A stretch of 64,000 nucleotides of DNA from Schistosoma haematobium. Lineage: Eukaryota > Platyhelminthes > Trematoda > Strigeidida > Schistosomatidae. The position numbers and the translations under genes were made by a program. Each line of letters opens with the position of its first letter. Within the stretch, counting starts at the first letter, position 1. Positions 1 to 12,363 of the stretch are shown one piece after another. Where the stretch lies: contig NC_067199.1 in assembly GCF_000699445.3 (NCBI RefSeq), positions 32,038,902-32,102,901 on the forward strand, written 5' to 3'. The notes under the pieces were generated by a model. The model worked only from the letters and a program-made list of their open reading frames with translations. It was not told the origin of the DNA and made no database searches.

Positions 1-13
1 GTACTATGTTTAG

Positions 14-135
14 GTAGAGACAGATTTTGGCTAGCAGTGGAATCCGGAACGAGAGTTTCGTTCTATTTGAGATTCGTCAGGTGGATGTGCTTGAATCCCA
101 GAGTTGATGTTCATTCTACTACGTTTAATTTCTGA
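14..135 (-). mobile_element. Family A (Sm-alpha-like) fragment with decayed hammerhead
   Basis: Minus-strand copy. The ribozyme segment is at 41-86 with CTGACGA and GAAA present. Base 10.1 is changed (CTGACGAA), stem II does not pair and the cleavage triplet is UUC. The tRNA-like head is cut off after about 130. Expected inactive. Confidence 0.75.
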
Positions 136-1894
136 CAAATGATTCAAGAAAAACAAATGTGTTAGTTCATAAATTGTCTTTTCTTAAGATATTACTCATA
201 AAACCGATGTAACTGGTTTGTGATGTGTTGACTTTATATACAACTATTACTCTTATTGTTTTAATGCCTTGTTGGTTTCTCTCAATACCTCAATAGTTAA
301 AGTGGAAGTAATCAACATCAACATATAACAAGCAGGATTTGTAATCAACCTAACGTTATGTGTTAGCTACTAGTTACCCACAGGATAATATCTACTCAAA
401 AGAAATAATGGGTATTTACTTTCAGCTCTAAAAAGCTGAAAAACATACTTTGAACTAGATTGTTAATCGCTACAAAAAGTAATTGTTGTCATTATCTAGT
501 TATACAAAGTTGAAGTTTATGCATTAATGAATGTACCAATTGCTCAACTATTTCAACAATGTAATAATAGAAGTTAAAAAAAACGAATTTTGTGTAAAAA
601 GACCATTTTTTTCTTAAATGGAAACTGAATACATGTATGTTTAGTACACGTCCAAGAAGTTTTTAAACATCAGAAATATAAAAATATGAAATTTGGAATT
701 TGTCGATTAAAGGAAAATGCTATTCTGTATTTAAGTATTTCGAACATTTGTTATTTTAGTGAGATTTATGTACCTATTACTTACATAATAGTAAAGTTAT
801 AACATCATATTTCCATTATTTATAGTCACTCACTTCACTTTAAACAATAATTCGTAAATATACTTTCAAATGTTGATCAGAATTTAAGTACTATGGTATT
901 TCATTATTTTGTATCGTATTCACTATATTTTTTCTGACATAATTTCAGTATGAATCTTTATTAATTCAATAAACGTATCACATACATCGTTATCTTAGCT
1001 ACTGGTTCGACGTCCAGAATTCCTATTACAATTGAAGCCATATTGCCTAGAATCCATTAGATGTTTCTTCTAGACAAAACAAAAGATATAAATAAATTAA
1101 TATATTTGTAATATCCCAATGAGTAGAAAAATTAGATGTTCTGACGTTTCATGACTCAGTTTAAGCCATTTCTCTGAAGAAGTGGCTTCTACTGATCGAT
1201 ATATCACAAATATACAAATTTATTTTCAACAATCTATCCAATGCTTGATTTATTCGACATTATCAAGTCAAAACTTGGTAATGATACCTTCAAAATAAAA
1301 TAGAACTATTGAATGATTCATATAAAAAGATTGAAAGTCTTTAAATATATGTTTATTATGAATCAATGAGCTCAGTTTCTAGTTTACCTTTTATACAGAA
1401 GACGTTATTGTGTCTCTATGATCATTACAGATCAATACTAACACCTTATAAAAGTGGACCTGCGAAAAAAGATCAAGTTTTTATTAAACTATTTTCTAAA
1501 TCAATTTACTGTTTCTATCTAAGCAAAATTGGGAGAAAGAAACAGTTCAGTGATGACAAAATATCATTATACTAAGGGAAAAAATGTATTCAGTGATAAC
1601 TGTTTTTGAAGAAAGAAGACTATAACTAGTTAATCAAAACCATTTCATGAACTTGGAAATTATCCACTTACCGACCAAAAAAACCAACTAAGAACTTTCA
1701 CACTTATTCGATATGAACAGTAAAATCCAAAAAAACATTTAATTACCTGGTAAGTGGACATGTGAATTGATTTTCTCTAAGTGTCTGATAAAGTCCAGTG
1801 ACCGTTATAAACATATTTATATTGAAAAATTGGTTATATTCGTGATAGGTTTTTCTAATATGTTTAATAGTAAATAGATAGACAAAATCGAAAA
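136..1894. other. AT-rich spacer, no gene seen
   Basis: Holds only the hairpin at 1163 and a 69-codon frame at 1366 without splice signals or recognisable content; taken as chance. Confidence 0.6.
1163..1188. repeat. Short hairpin inside a repeat fragment
   Basis: AAGCCA and TGGCTT flank a 14-nt loop. The adjoining text with ATATCCCAATGAGTAGAAA (about 1111-1130) recurs in slightly changed form near 14346-14365, so this is probably a fragment of a dispersed repeat. Confidence 0.35.
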
Positions 1895-2046
1895 TTTTGA
1901 TTGAGATCATGAACCGATTGATGTTAGACCATCACAACTGAAAACCTGGAAGCACTGGACGGCCGTTTCGTCCTATTGTGGGACTCCTCAGCAGTGCGCA
2001 TCCACGATCCCGTGAGCGGGATAATCTCCACAGCCCCTATTCTAGT
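1895..2046 (-). mobile_element. Family B element, tRNA-like head deleted, ribozyme intact
   Basis: Minus-strand copy running from the ATTGAGATCATGA end through the hammerhead at 1952-1997 to a short GCGGGATAATCTCCAC junction. The tRNA-like head present in full copies has been removed, and the junction joins directly to the element's own ATCTCCACA terminus. Confidence 0.85.
1952..1997 (-). ncRNA. Hammerhead ribozyme (family B), intact core
   Basis: Stem I GCACTG/CAGTGC pairs perfectly. The core reads CTGAGGA, stem II GTCC/GGAC is closed by a CACAATA loop, then GAAA follows, and a minimal stem III ACG/CGT has a GC loop. The cleavage triplet is GUC; the cut is predicted between + strand positions 1957 and 1958. 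All catalytic core bases known from hammerheads are present. Stem III of only 3 bp suggests it works as a dimer or in multimeric RNA, as shown for schistosome satellite ribozymes. Confidence 0.85.
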
Positions 2047-2444
2047 AAAACCGAAATTCTTTTCCAATAAGAAACTAAGTAGATATTCAGTGTTTCAAGA
2101 TTCGACTATTTAAATGATATCAGTAAATGTGAATAGATATGTTATATATCCTTTGTGAAACACTGTGAACTTTAAAAAAAACGATCATATGTGGAATTTT
2201 AGATTTTTGATCTGCAAATTTGGTGATCAAGATGGTTCTTATCATGATAATCATCAGAATTAATAAGTTATAAAAACTAGCATGTTTAATGTAAAGTAAT
2301 GTAAAAGTTAGGATGATTTATCCTTATATTGGTTAAGAATAGATATATACATTAAAAATCATAAAAACTATATAAATAACGAAAACGGAAATTATGATTC
2401 GGGTTGCATTATATGAATTATAGCAATAAATGTTGTATTTCAAT

Positions 2445-2640
2445 AAAATCATGAACGGATCAATGTTTTATCCACCATGGAAAACCTGAAAACACTTGCT
2501 GGCAATCTCGTTCTAGTATGAGACTTCTCAGCAGTGAGTATCTACGATTCCATACACGGAGATCGGATCGAGGACCTTCGGTTTTGCACGGGAACACTTA
2601 GCTTTTAGACCACTGAGCCTGATATTTTAAAACACCCACA
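2445..2640 (-). mobile_element. Family B element, decayed
   Basis: Minus-strand copy with a tRNA-like head (A-box remnant CTCAGTGGTCTAAAAGC in reverse) and a ribozyme segment at about 2491-2537. There the core reads CTGAGAA with GAGA in place of GAAA. The G8 and A14 class changes make it inactive. Confidence 0.75.
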
Positions 2641-3733
2641 AACGTATGTCTAAATAAATGTCGTTGATTTAATTTGATTTTTAACCATTACACAATGTAA
2701 TCTCTAACGCTATGTTTTTCTACTCAACCATATTCTATTGTAAACAATTTCTTGATATGATTTCAAAGTTCACAAGTAACCATGTATTAAAGTGCTTGTT
2801 TTATTCATTTACTACTACATAAATTATTAAAACCTAATCTTTTGAACTAACGCAGAATTACCATCAATAAAATGTTGGTAACGTGTATAATTTTCTGTTA
2901 GTGCATTCCTCTAGACAAGTTAAACCCAATCCGATTTATCCTTTCACTCGGATTCATTCATTACTTTTAACGTGGCTGATTTCATTTTTATGATTTATAT
3001 TTTTTCTAAAATTATCAGTTCATCACTGTCGATCAATCATTCTCATCGTGTTTTTATCTAACCCCTATGACCAAAAAGTAATTATCTATAAAATTCATTG
3101 ATAAACTATAGTTAATATGCAATAAATGTTTTTTGAAATTTTTTACATTAATTTATTATCAACAACCCATTGTCTAGTAAACATTAAAAACCTATTTAGT
3201 ATATATTGTAGTTACCCAGATATGTTCAACATAAATATATCCTTATAAAGTGCATGTTTAATGACACACGTCACGCTACAGATATCGGGATAGTATGACT
3301 TTTCTTCAGTGTAGCCATGAATATTAAACCATAATCCCAAACCTATTTCACTCTTTATTCTAACACCAATTGTACAGAATTCCTAGAAAATGCTACATAA
3401 ACGTCATTGATAAAAACATTTCAGTAAATAAATAGTATGTACACGATCATTGAAAGGAATATTTAATAAAATTTGATTGCAAAACAATTAGCCAAAATTG
3501 TTTCTCGTTTATTATAATTTAAATTTTATTGGGCTAAATATATCATTTTATCGTTTTTAAGATATATGGTTTCATATGGGGAAATGGAATATATATTCTT
3601 ATTAAAAGCACCTCTGGCAAATTGTATTTCAAAACGTTTTTTCTCGAAAAATAAAGATTAGCATATTTTTTTTAGAATATTTCACTTGTTGCTAAAGAAT
3701 TTTGAAATTTTGATATTTCATCTGTTAGCAGTA
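2641..3733. other. AT-rich spacer, no feature seen
   Basis: No frame, ribozyme motif or repeat partner recognised. Confidence 0.6.
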
Positions 3734-4228
3734 AATGCTCTGGTACGGACAAGTGTGTCCATAGTCATCTCTCCTTTTCCGAACGCTGTCACATGGCCAC
3801 GTGCATACAACCACTGACAGTGAAGTCTTACTCATTGTCTTCTCATGATGGAGGTATTGTTTAAGAAATTGAGAAAACAAAAAGCGTTTTAACCGGGTTG
3901 GAGGATTAACCTAGGGGAGTTGGAAAACCCTGATTAAAACCAATGGTTCATTTGGGCTCTAGGATCCTGAGGGAACAAATGGCGTATGAATCAATTCTTG
4001 GTCACCGCCTTACATGGGACTGTATCTGCTCCTCTGCCTTGTGAATTAGACCTCTAAGTGAAAGGCTCATAGTGTGGCCATTTATGAGAACCACCTGCTT
4101 TGATTTGAGCACCCGGTCAGTACTACAGCCCTCACACAAATCGAATGATTTTTGTGATGCATATCTATTTGCTGCCTATTTGTACCTATGTTTATGTGTT
4201 GAAATAAATCAAAAAAATAAAAATAATG
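3734..4228 (+). mobile_element. 3' end of a non-LTR-type retroelement, copy 1
   Basis: About 500 bp closely matching 14612-15143, in the same orientation. It begins near TGCTCTGGTACGGACAAG, passes through AACCGGGTTGG, GGATCCTGAGGGAACAAATG and CACACAAATCGAATGATTT, and ends in an A-rich AATAAATC/AAATAAAAAT tail. A shared 3' end with an A-rich tail and no open frame is what a 5'-truncated non-LTR insertion leaves. The 75-residue frame at 4072 is a by-product. Family not assigned. Confidence 0.7.
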
Positions 4229-4537
4229 CAGTAGGAATATTCATGCGTCGAATCACAGGTCAAAGTCTCATTAAACCTCACACAGCTTTCGATGTCTGAA
4301 TGATACATTTCGTTTGTTTTTTAAAAACACTATGAAATGTTAATTGATGAACGCTGTCAACATCTTCCATTAAGTATTAGGTCGAAATAAAGTGTCAATA
4401 GTTTTGATGCTAAGTAAATGAACAAAACTTAATAGTGAAAGATAATTTCAAGTTTCTAACTTTAGCTTAAAATTTTATGGAAATGAATTTTGAAATAATA
4501 CGGTCATGCTTATATTTTTATTTATATGCTTATTATA

Positions 4538-5301
4538 AATTACGGCGAGACTCTAATTTATGAACGACCTTTGAACGAATCTTAAGCGACTTTGAGAAAT
4601 ATTAGGCAATCAGCAAACCAAGGAAATAAAGTGGATACACTTCTTATATGTGGTTTAAAAACGTGTCAAGGTTAGAAAGTGGTTCACAGGTTCTAAAATC
4701 GTAATGCATGCAGTAGATGAAATCATCCATACGGCTACAGAATAGTCGGCCTCTGGAGTCATGATAAAGTCTCAAAAACTCTTTCAGCCTCGACCACATT
4801 GTTTATGTGAACTCCGGTTGTTGAGTGCACAAAATGCTACTTGTGGATAACGACACGATGCACATAACTAAGTCTATGTAGGAGTCTGTACGCTCTCTAA
4901 ACATCCGTATATATTGTAGTACCTGGCTGCAGCCAGTGTTACTGGTGCTTTTATTATCCAGTTCGCAATAATTGTCGTAATTTGCCTTAGTTAGGAATTA
5001 TACATGGGGTTTTCATCACGAACTGACATCAGCTATAATGCCAGAAATTTATCTAGCCAAATGGATGAAAGGCTTTCGCGTTAAAATCCGAGATCTATTA
5101 TCTTATACCTGACTGATTCGTCCACAAATTATAGTCTTGCCGTTTTATTTGTTATAGGCGCTCAATTATCAAGTTTTGTACAAAATTCCCTGTGAACCGA
5201 TCGTACGTTAACATTAAGCACTGAAGTTGGCACGGTAACCTTGAAATCTCTAAAACGCCTTAGATTGGCTCGTCCATAAATTAGAGTCTCGCCTAAATTA
5301 C
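4538..5301. mobile_element. Element with about 30-bp terminal inverted repeats (MITE-like)
   Basis: The left end reads AATTACGGCGAGACTCTAAT. The right end is its near-perfect inverse (ATTAGAGTCTCGCCTAAATT). The match extends about 33 bp with the adjoining TTATGRACGA. A second, degenerate copy of the right end lies inside at about 5098-5145 (CACAAATTATAGTCTTGCC). No transposase frame is present, so if it is a DNA transposon it is non-autonomous. Superfamily not assigned; clean target-site duplications were not established. Confidence 0.6.
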
Positions 5302-5912
5302 CTATTCAAAACGTTCAAAGCAAAATTACTGAAATTATAAAAATTCTAATCATAATGATAACATTAGCTAATGAAACAAATTTCAACTAATCTTTACTCG
5401 TACTTAAATCAAACTTCAAAAATAGTAATGTAATTAGAATTTGAAACTATTAATAATGCCAAAATTACTGAATCAGAATACAATCGATAATTCCTTCCTC
5501 TTACTTCAAGAATTCTCATTAAATCATGTTCATAATCTTATTAAGCTCCGATGAATTTATTTTAATGTCAAATATTAAATTGGAATACTTAACTCATATT
5601 TTAAACAAAAAAGTATTTGATTCGTGACGTTGAACAATGATCGTCTAAAATAATGAAGAAGATAAAAGAAAACATTAAGTAATTAAGGTAATTCAGTGGA
5701 AATTATAAAACCTACAGAGAATTCCACATATTGTTCCAATCTAAAGACACTTAATTTTGATAATACTTAGTAGATTGTTTGTTTAAAAATTTATTTATAT
5801 AAAGTATTTAACATCGGGTCACTCTTGTATGAACACAAAAGCCGTAGGAGTTTATTCATCCTATCATATTCTATACTCCAATAAAATACAATGATAAGAA
5901 GACCAGGATTAT

Positions 5913-6688
5913 TAGTGCAATACATTTGAAACATTTTGATTGTACATATACTTGTTAAAAACATTTATCTATAAAAGTAAAACGTCAACTGGACAAATAA
6001 AGGGTAAATGGGAACATAATAGGAACAAAATGTGAAGCTCACCACTCTGGTCACCACTCAACTATTATCATCAAGATAAGTTAAAAGTGAGAACATACTG
6101 TTTCTGAATACATAAACAGGGTTCAAATTTTTGTATGACCAAAGTTTCAATAAACCTTAGTATACCACCTCTTAACACCTTCGTACAACACAACAAAAGA
6201 CGTATTAACATCAATCATATCAACTGTTTCAAATATATGTCTGGCAATAGAGGACGGTGGATGTGTATCATCCACTCTCATTTCATTATTTGTTTTCGTT
6301 CGGACACCATGATTACTCCCACCTATGCATGTATTGCCACACACACACATTTAAATTGGTAAGCACTATGAGATGTGATGCAAACGTATTCACGTTTTCT
6401 AAGTTTTCAGTGAAGCATGGACATTATTTTTTCTTTAGTGTTGACCTTTTCTAAGTACTATGTTTGATTAGTAACTGATTTAGACCTTTGTTTCAATAAA
6501 AACACTATGTGACTCACCTCTAAATGGTAAGTTGATGTAGACAGTGTTTTTGTGCCAAAGTTATAGTGAGTTTCCTTGTACTATGACCCTTTTATCGATT
6601 AATAGACTTTAGAGTATAGTTGTCTGACATTAATATTTTGTTCAACATTCCAACTTCGTTATTGATAGCGTCATTTATGCAAATACTA
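5913..6688 (-). mobile_element. Dispersed repeat of about 775 bp, copy 1 (Penelope-associated)
   Basis: This block is nearly identical, in reverse complement, to 30066-30842. In copy 1 it lies directly downstream of the Penelope RT relic, on the same strand. It holds no convincing protein frame; several short frames are simply shared by both copies. It contains AATAAA signals and an imperfect hairpin near 6497-6560 (arms AAAACACT/AGTGTTTT). It could be the terminal region of a Penelope-like element or a separate non-autonomous element. Confidence 0.8.
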
Positions 6689-6713
6689 TCAATCCTGATA
6701 AATAGACCCCTTA

Positions 6714-6990
6714 TCAAACCCCATTTGTATTGAACTGAGCAATAACTATTGTAACTAAGGTAATGGCCTGTCCAAGTTGACTTTCTAAAAATATGTTTAA
6801 GAAAGAAAGCTGGTCGTTCTTCTCCTCTTCACATAATATGGTTTTGAAGAGTGTTAGTTTATTTAACAAATAATTGACAACTTTCTTTCCTTCATAGATA
6901 ACTAAGATATCGTCCACATATCTCTCGTAAAGAGACATGTTTTTTTATTTGGTTTTTAGCTAAATTTTAATCTAATGGACTATGCTTAGA
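6714..6990 (-). pseudogene. Penelope-like element reverse transcriptase relic
   Basis: The minus strand encodes YERYVDDILVI, the catalytic YxDD box of Penelope-like RTs. It is followed by a Leu-rich helix and an LSFLNIF segment that corresponds to the conserved LPFLD block. Just upstream a PNKKTCL segment lies in another frame, so there is a frameshift. The open frame ends after about 74 residues. The GIY-YIG domain expected downstream is absent, replaced by the dispersed repeat at 5913-6688. This is inferred from motif order, without database support. Confidence 0.7.
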
Positions 6991-8892
6991 AGTATAACTC
7001 CATTGACAGCTAAACTGAAATTTGTGCTTATTCTGGATTACTTTCATAATACATTACAATTTATCAATCTTTAGATTCTATATTTACAAGTACTTAGTTT
7101 ATAATTTACTTATACACATCCCTAATGCTCAAAATTTCTAGTTTATTGGCTTAATACCTTGTAATAACGTTCAGTAAATTCTAAATGTGCTTTGTATTAA
7201 AAATATGTTGTTTTAATTTTTATTGGGAATCATCGACAACACTAAACTAGATTAAATACAGGATTTTCAAGTTTTGTAGAAAGTATACTTTAACATTTGA
7301 GTTGGAATACAAATTGCTGACATTTTCAATTACAGTGAAACAGTAGTTTACTGTAACAATAATTCAAAGTTGTAGGTAAAATATTAACTCACTATCGAAT
7401 TGTAAAACTCTAAATGAGACGTCTTCATTCTAGGATTTCTGGTAATCTATGTCAACCATAAATGATGTTTATTCAGTCACACAGATGAGGAATTATGATA
7501 ATTAGAAGTATTTGAATTATAGTATGAATTAAGAATCCCAGAAATAGCGTAATTGGATCAAGAAGTACTAGATAACCACAAACGAATGTACTGTATTTAG
7601 AATTCGAAATCAAGCATTCAACAAGTACAAAGGAATCATTAGTTCATTTAAACACCACAGGAATCCCGATTTATGACAATATAACTATTCAACGATCTCT
7701 ACAAATCATTCATAAGTTTATAAAAAATAGCCTATAATTATTTTAATTTCAAACGTTCGTTCATTTTTCGTAGATTAAACAAAGAAACAACTTCTGTTTA
7801 TTTCTTCCCTTTTTTTATTATTTTCCCAAAGTATAAACAAAAGTCATTCTTGTCATTAAAAAAATTAATTTATAAAATAATTATAGTGTTTACTTAATGT
7901 ACATAAATGAGGATGTAACAGGATTAATGTGGCAAAAAACAACAACAACAATTCTTACCGTACTCGCTGATGAGTTATGTTGTTTTGTTTTTGATAATCA
8001 ATCTAAGAATACTCTTTGTAATTAATAGAAGTATGTAGGATAGTTAAATGAAGGAAACCCTATTTGTAGATTAAAAGAGTATAAACTTTGATTTTTATAT
8101 AATGATACTTATTCATCGTATCATTAGTATTAATGATATTGTTATTACTATCATTATTGTTAGTCATTTGATTTTTGAATTTGTTTCAAGAATTAGACTA
8201 TATAGAAGGCTTTACTTTAGTGATAATTATGAATTGACACTAATCTGTCATTCCTATATGGATCGATTCGTTAGTCGATATTTTCTTTGCCTTTATGCTT
8301 TACATTTCTTTATGTCACTCCTCAATTCATATCACTTTTATGTTTACATCAGAGATCTTAAAGTGGATTTCCAAGGCAATAAAGCAAAGATCAATCAACA
8401 GATATGTATACTAAGTTTGTGATGCCTCAACATTATGCACCTACGTTTCTAGGTGCAATAAAAACAAGACCTTCAAAGTCTAATATCAAGGTCATCTTTC
8501 AACAACTTAAAATTAATTGATCCACGTTTCAGTTTATAATGTTTACCTTATTATTTTTGATTTAAAAGAAAAACTCCAGTGATCCGCTCGTATCATACGA
8601 TAAGAATCTTAATTTTATCAGAGAAAATGTACCACTACTTTAAAAAAGGAAAAGTCATCTTCTCATTCAGATAGGTAATTGACTTCATCTTGAACAGTAT
8701 TAAAAAATCGACGTTTAATAAAATTCAGAGCTAATTCAATGTTTGTAGACTGAACTTTTCTTGTTTTAATAATAATGACATTTGATAACAGTTAATTCTT
8801 TTAAAAGTTTCGGATAAAAATCTTAGGAGAAGCACAACTAGTCGTGAGTATGCTAACTGATTTTATAGAAAACATTCATTGAAGCATTCGTT
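6991..8892. other. AT-rich spacer, no gene seen
   Basis: The 106-codon frame at 8102 is Ile/Phe/Tyr-rich, as expected by chance in AT-rich DNA, and is not supported as a gene. Confidence 0.55.
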
Positions 8893-9255
8893 GTCACAAT
8901 TGATTGATCACTGGGTGGTGATCAATGTCATGCTTGTCTAGTCCTTATTAGTGCAGATCGAATGCTATCGATCATGTTGCAATGTGGCCACCAGTCTAGG
9001 TGACTCGACACTGCGGGCACTATGTATTGAGATTTAGATGGTGGTTGGAGGTGGTCAACAGGAAACCCTTCATCCGGGTTTCGTGCTACTTGGCACTCTG
9101 ACTGTGAAGCTGGGTGACACGAGGTCGAATCCGCCAGGGAGCACCAGTTCCCTCAAGATTACAGGTACATCTTGCTGACGAGTGCCAAGTAGCACGAAAC
9201 CCGGGTCCAGGGTTTCCTATTGACTACCTCCAACCACCATCTAAATCTCAAGCTT
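8893..9255. mobile_element. Family C elements, inverted pair
   Basis: The minus-oriented part (about 8893-9097) carries the distal region ending in a ribozyme 3' half with CCGGATGAAGGG instead of a GUC site. At about 9098 the sequence switches to plus orientation inside the tRNA-like head (CTCTGACTGTGAAGC, B-box-like AGGTCGAATCC) and continues through an intact ribozyme at 9169-9213 to the distal ACCTCCAACCACC region. The A-box half of the head is lost at the junction. Confidence 0.8.
9169..9213 (+). ncRNA. Hammerhead ribozyme (family C), intact core
   Basis: Stem I ATCTTG/CAGGGT pairs with three G-U wobbles. The core is CTGACGA, stem II GTGC/GCAC has a CAAGTA loop, then GAAA, and stem III is ACC/GGT with a CG loop. 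Cleavage is after GUC at 9207. Stem II and stem III sequences differ from families A and B although the architecture is the same. Confidence 0.82.
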
Positions 9256-9487
9256 TCGTTGTATTCCCACCTTGATGAATACATCTACTGTCTTAAGATC
9301 TTTCATTACCTTTGTTTATCAATACATTTCGCAAAACGTTTCTTTAGTTACCCTTTAGTGATATCCAAATATAAGTAAGACACATGTTTATAGATTCTAA
9401 ACATTATGGTCCTAACTTATTCCGTTATCAATTGTGATCATAATGCCTTATCATTTTTGAGAAATTTAATGAACCAACAATGATTTG

Positions 9488-9491
<4 letters not shown>

Positions 9492-9520
<29 letters not shown>
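9492..9520. repeat. (TA)n microsatellite
   Basis: About 14 TA units. Confidence 0.95.
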
Positions 9521-9522
<2 letters not shown>

Positions 9523-10204
9523 AATAAAGATGCTTTAATAGCAGCACGTAATCATTTCTGGATAAAATGAGACGATCTTGATGTTTAAGTGATATTAAAA
9601 GTAACATTCATCCGAGTTAAGATTTCTGAAATCTCAGATATTATTGTAATGTATGTCTATTAAGTCAAAAAGAAATAGGAAATCTCATCTTATATAAATA
9701 TTTGAAGTCTGTCAGGGTTTATTAGGCATTAACTCACGTTATTTGTATGCTGAATGTTTTCATGACTTGTAACAGATAAATAATACTTGTATCGAACTTT
9801 CATGAATTTTTACTTTCTTTTGTAAGAACGGCTACTCTGTGATAGCTTGAAATGTTATTGGTGGGGTTCTATAGGTAACTTTCATGAATCCAAATTAAGT
9901 GTAAACTTATGGTTCACAGTTTTATCACTGTCGATATGATGAATCAAGATAAGATTTTTTTTGCTGTCGTAAATTGACGATGATTTTATTGTGCAAAACA
10001 CAGAATAAGGAATTCTACAATCAAGTCAATTAAATATAAGCTTCTTATATTACATCATACCGTAACTAATAAAATAATAAACTTCTATTGTTTGTAATTC
10101 TAGGCCGATAGTAAGCTAGTTAAGTAAGCTTAGTTCTTTCACAAATTCAATTAACATATTATAATTACAATGAGTTGTTCTTTTAGAGGTGACTTTTATT
10201 CCGG

Positions 10205-10345
10205 TTAGCATATTTTTTAACAAGGTTGTTTTCTACGGGAGACGATTGCTAACCCCATGCCCAACCCTTCGCCTTTGTCTGGATATGAGGCTGGTAACTA
10301 CTCTAGTAGGGCTACAGGCGGAGTAAGAAATGACTACAGAGGTCA
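10205..10345 (+). repeat. Retroelement-derived fragment (GC-richer block)
   Basis: A block that is GC-rich relative to its surroundings, including CTAACCCCATGCCCAACCCT and GTAGGGCTACAGGCGGAGT. A related, more decayed stretch is at about 20200-20300 (TTGCTAGCCTCTTGCCCAAC). The wording is reminiscent of non-coding parts of flatworm non-LTR elements, but I cannot name the family. Confidence 0.45.
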
Positions 10346-11579
10346 TATAAATATTAGATGATGTACAAGCGTGACTTATAAATTATCTGAGAATACGTGA
10401 ATCTTGAATTCTAGATGATGACATTATTCAAATGATAGTTAGTGAATATCTAATGTCTTGTGGGTTGTATTTATGTCATTGACAAAAAGTAAATGTATGC
10501 ATAAACAGCTTACTGCCCGAAAAATCACATATTTCATGTAAACAATGAAAATCCTTGAATTTTCCCTTACGATTCATATAGACAAAATATTGAGGCTGAA
10601 ATACCTCAATGAAATTTCCTAGATTAATTTACATAAAAAATTCATTGAATCTTATATCAGTTCCTTTGATGTTGAATAATGCTTTTTTTCTAACGAAATA
10701 ATTTTATATTGTCATTGCGATCTGATTTAAACTTTAGGCTTTCTACCCACTGTTTAGGTGACAATCTACCTTTGAAATACTACTGTTGAATGTATAACAA
10801 AGCATCACAGCAACTACAAAGCTTTTATGTTGTCGAAAATTGTTTCCGTTTCATTAGTAAACTGTGATTTGCCCCATCATTGTACTATTTAACTAGATAT
10901 ATGTGAATAAAGATATTCAAAGTGCTTTAACAACGTTATTACATTGTTCTTAAGTGAAATTCCATTTATTTAAATGATAAGACCGAGAATTTTATGTATC
11001 ATTGATAACTGATACCAATAGTCATGTGAATATAACTGACTCTCTCTCTGACCAATAATATTTTTAAATGTTTGTGAAACGAAATGACGAAATGTTTAGT
11101 ATCGCTTATTATCATGTTGAATGAATAACCTTGTTTACTACAAGAATATCAAATGTTAATGAATGAAGTTATAGTGACTAGTTTCAAATAAGCATTTTAA
11201 AACATTTAACTATTCACATAAGTCACTGAAGTAACTAGTCTCTACATTTCATATATTATCTGCAAGTTGCATAAGAGGTTTTTTTCAAAATGACTGCCCT
11301 ACTCAAGTACTGTACGGATATGTAGAATATAAATGGAAATAAACGTTTAAACGGCTATATTTACATTATCTCTTTTTCTTGAATTCCATTGACAGCATAC
11401 TATAAAAGTGACCGTGAAAGTTGTTAAACACCGCGGAAGCGCATGTGACAAAATACAACCAAACAGTAACATACTTGTAATTCTATATCGTCATATTGTA
11501 TGTATTGAGATTTCATCAAGGAGTTATCATTAAACTGATGAACAACATAAATTCACTTGGTAATGTTTATTTAAATATT

Positions 11580-11802
11580 CTGATTGATGTTTAAGACTGC
11601 AATTGCTCAGTCTCATATTGGCATATCTGTATACTGTGCGTATTGCCTCGATAATGCCTTAATTCATAAGCATTATAAACCAAGATAGATAGTGGATAAC
11701 AGTGAAATCCAGGACGCACTTTTCATCCTATTTGGGACTCATCAACTTAATGTACCTGCATCTCAGAGTTAATATTTACTCCACGACTCGAACCCAGTAC
11801 AA
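11580..11802 (-). mobile_element. Family A element, decayed ribozyme
   Basis: Minus-strand copy with the distal tail (TGTTTAAGACTGCAATTGCT, ATACTGTGCGTATTGCCTCG), a ribozyme segment at about 11711-11755, and the B-box (GGGTTCGAGTCG). The core begins TTGATGA (C3 changed) and stem II is broken, so it is probably inactive. Confidence 0.8.
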
Positions 11803-12070
11803 CATATTTTGTTTACTATATTACTGATTACATCAATGTAACCATCAAAAAAATGTTATATTATCAAGCCTTCATTTTCACACATATTACACAATAAAGT
11901 TTAAATACTACGACACAATATATGAAGAAGGATAGTTATATATTACAATATGATAGCATTTAAAAAATATCATCAAGTGGTTTATATTTAGTTTTTAGAA
12001 AACTAAACAAATTAGTAACTAAAAAGATAATATTTTTTGTAAGCAATGGTGGATAGTGGCTAGCAGTGGA

Positions 12071-12115
12071 ATCCAGGACTCGCGTTTCGTCCTATTTGGG
12101 ACCGGTCAGCTGGAT
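12071..12115 (-). ncRNA. Hammerhead ribozyme (family A), core-mutated
   Basis: Stem I ATCCAG/CTGGAT, stem II GTCC/GGAC and GAAA are intact. The conserved G8-A9 pair has become C-G (CTGACCG), which should abolish cleavage. Confidence 0.75.
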
Positions 12116-12147
12116 GTACCTGCATCTCAGAGGTGATGTTCGCTCTG

Positions 12148-12158
12148 GGACTCGAACC
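12148..12158 (-). promoter_or_regulatory. Pol III B-box in tRNA-like head (family A)
   Basis: GGTTCGAGTCC on the minus strand matches the B-box consensus. An A-box-like AGTAGCTGAGTGGATAACG segment lies upstream at 12185-12209. Together they suggest internal pol III transcription reading through the ribozyme. Confidence 0.7.
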
Positions 12159-12318
12159 CAGTACTATTCGCTCCAAACGCCATTCCGTTATCCACTCAGC
12201 TACTGAGTTCCGACAGCCACTTGCTTGTGCACTGGGGTGAATTTAAATTCACTCGGTATTATTTGGCTTGTATATTCCCATTGAGGTTTAAGACTGCAAT
12301 GACCTGCATCTCAGGTAC

Positions 12319-12363
12319 ATCCAGCTGACGAGTCTCAAATAGGACGAAACGCGCGTCCTGGAT
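12319..12363 (+). ncRNA. Hammerhead ribozyme (family A, Sm-alpha type), intact core
   Basis: Stem I ATCCAG/CTGGAT is perfect. The core is CTGACGA, stem II GTCT/GGAC (one G-U) carries a CAAAT-type loop, then GAAA, and stem III is ACG/CGT with a CG loop. Cleavage is after GUC at 12357. This matches the classical schistosome satellite hammerhead. Confidence 0.88.

Noticed and set aside
6135..6454. Several overlapping 65-75 codon frames, duplicated at 30299-30666
   Set aside because: They are conserved only because the 775-bp repeat is duplicated; frames overlap on both strands with no motif.
8102..8422. 106-codon Ile-rich frame
   Set aside because: Composition is what AT-rich non-coding DNA gives; no homology or splice context recognised.
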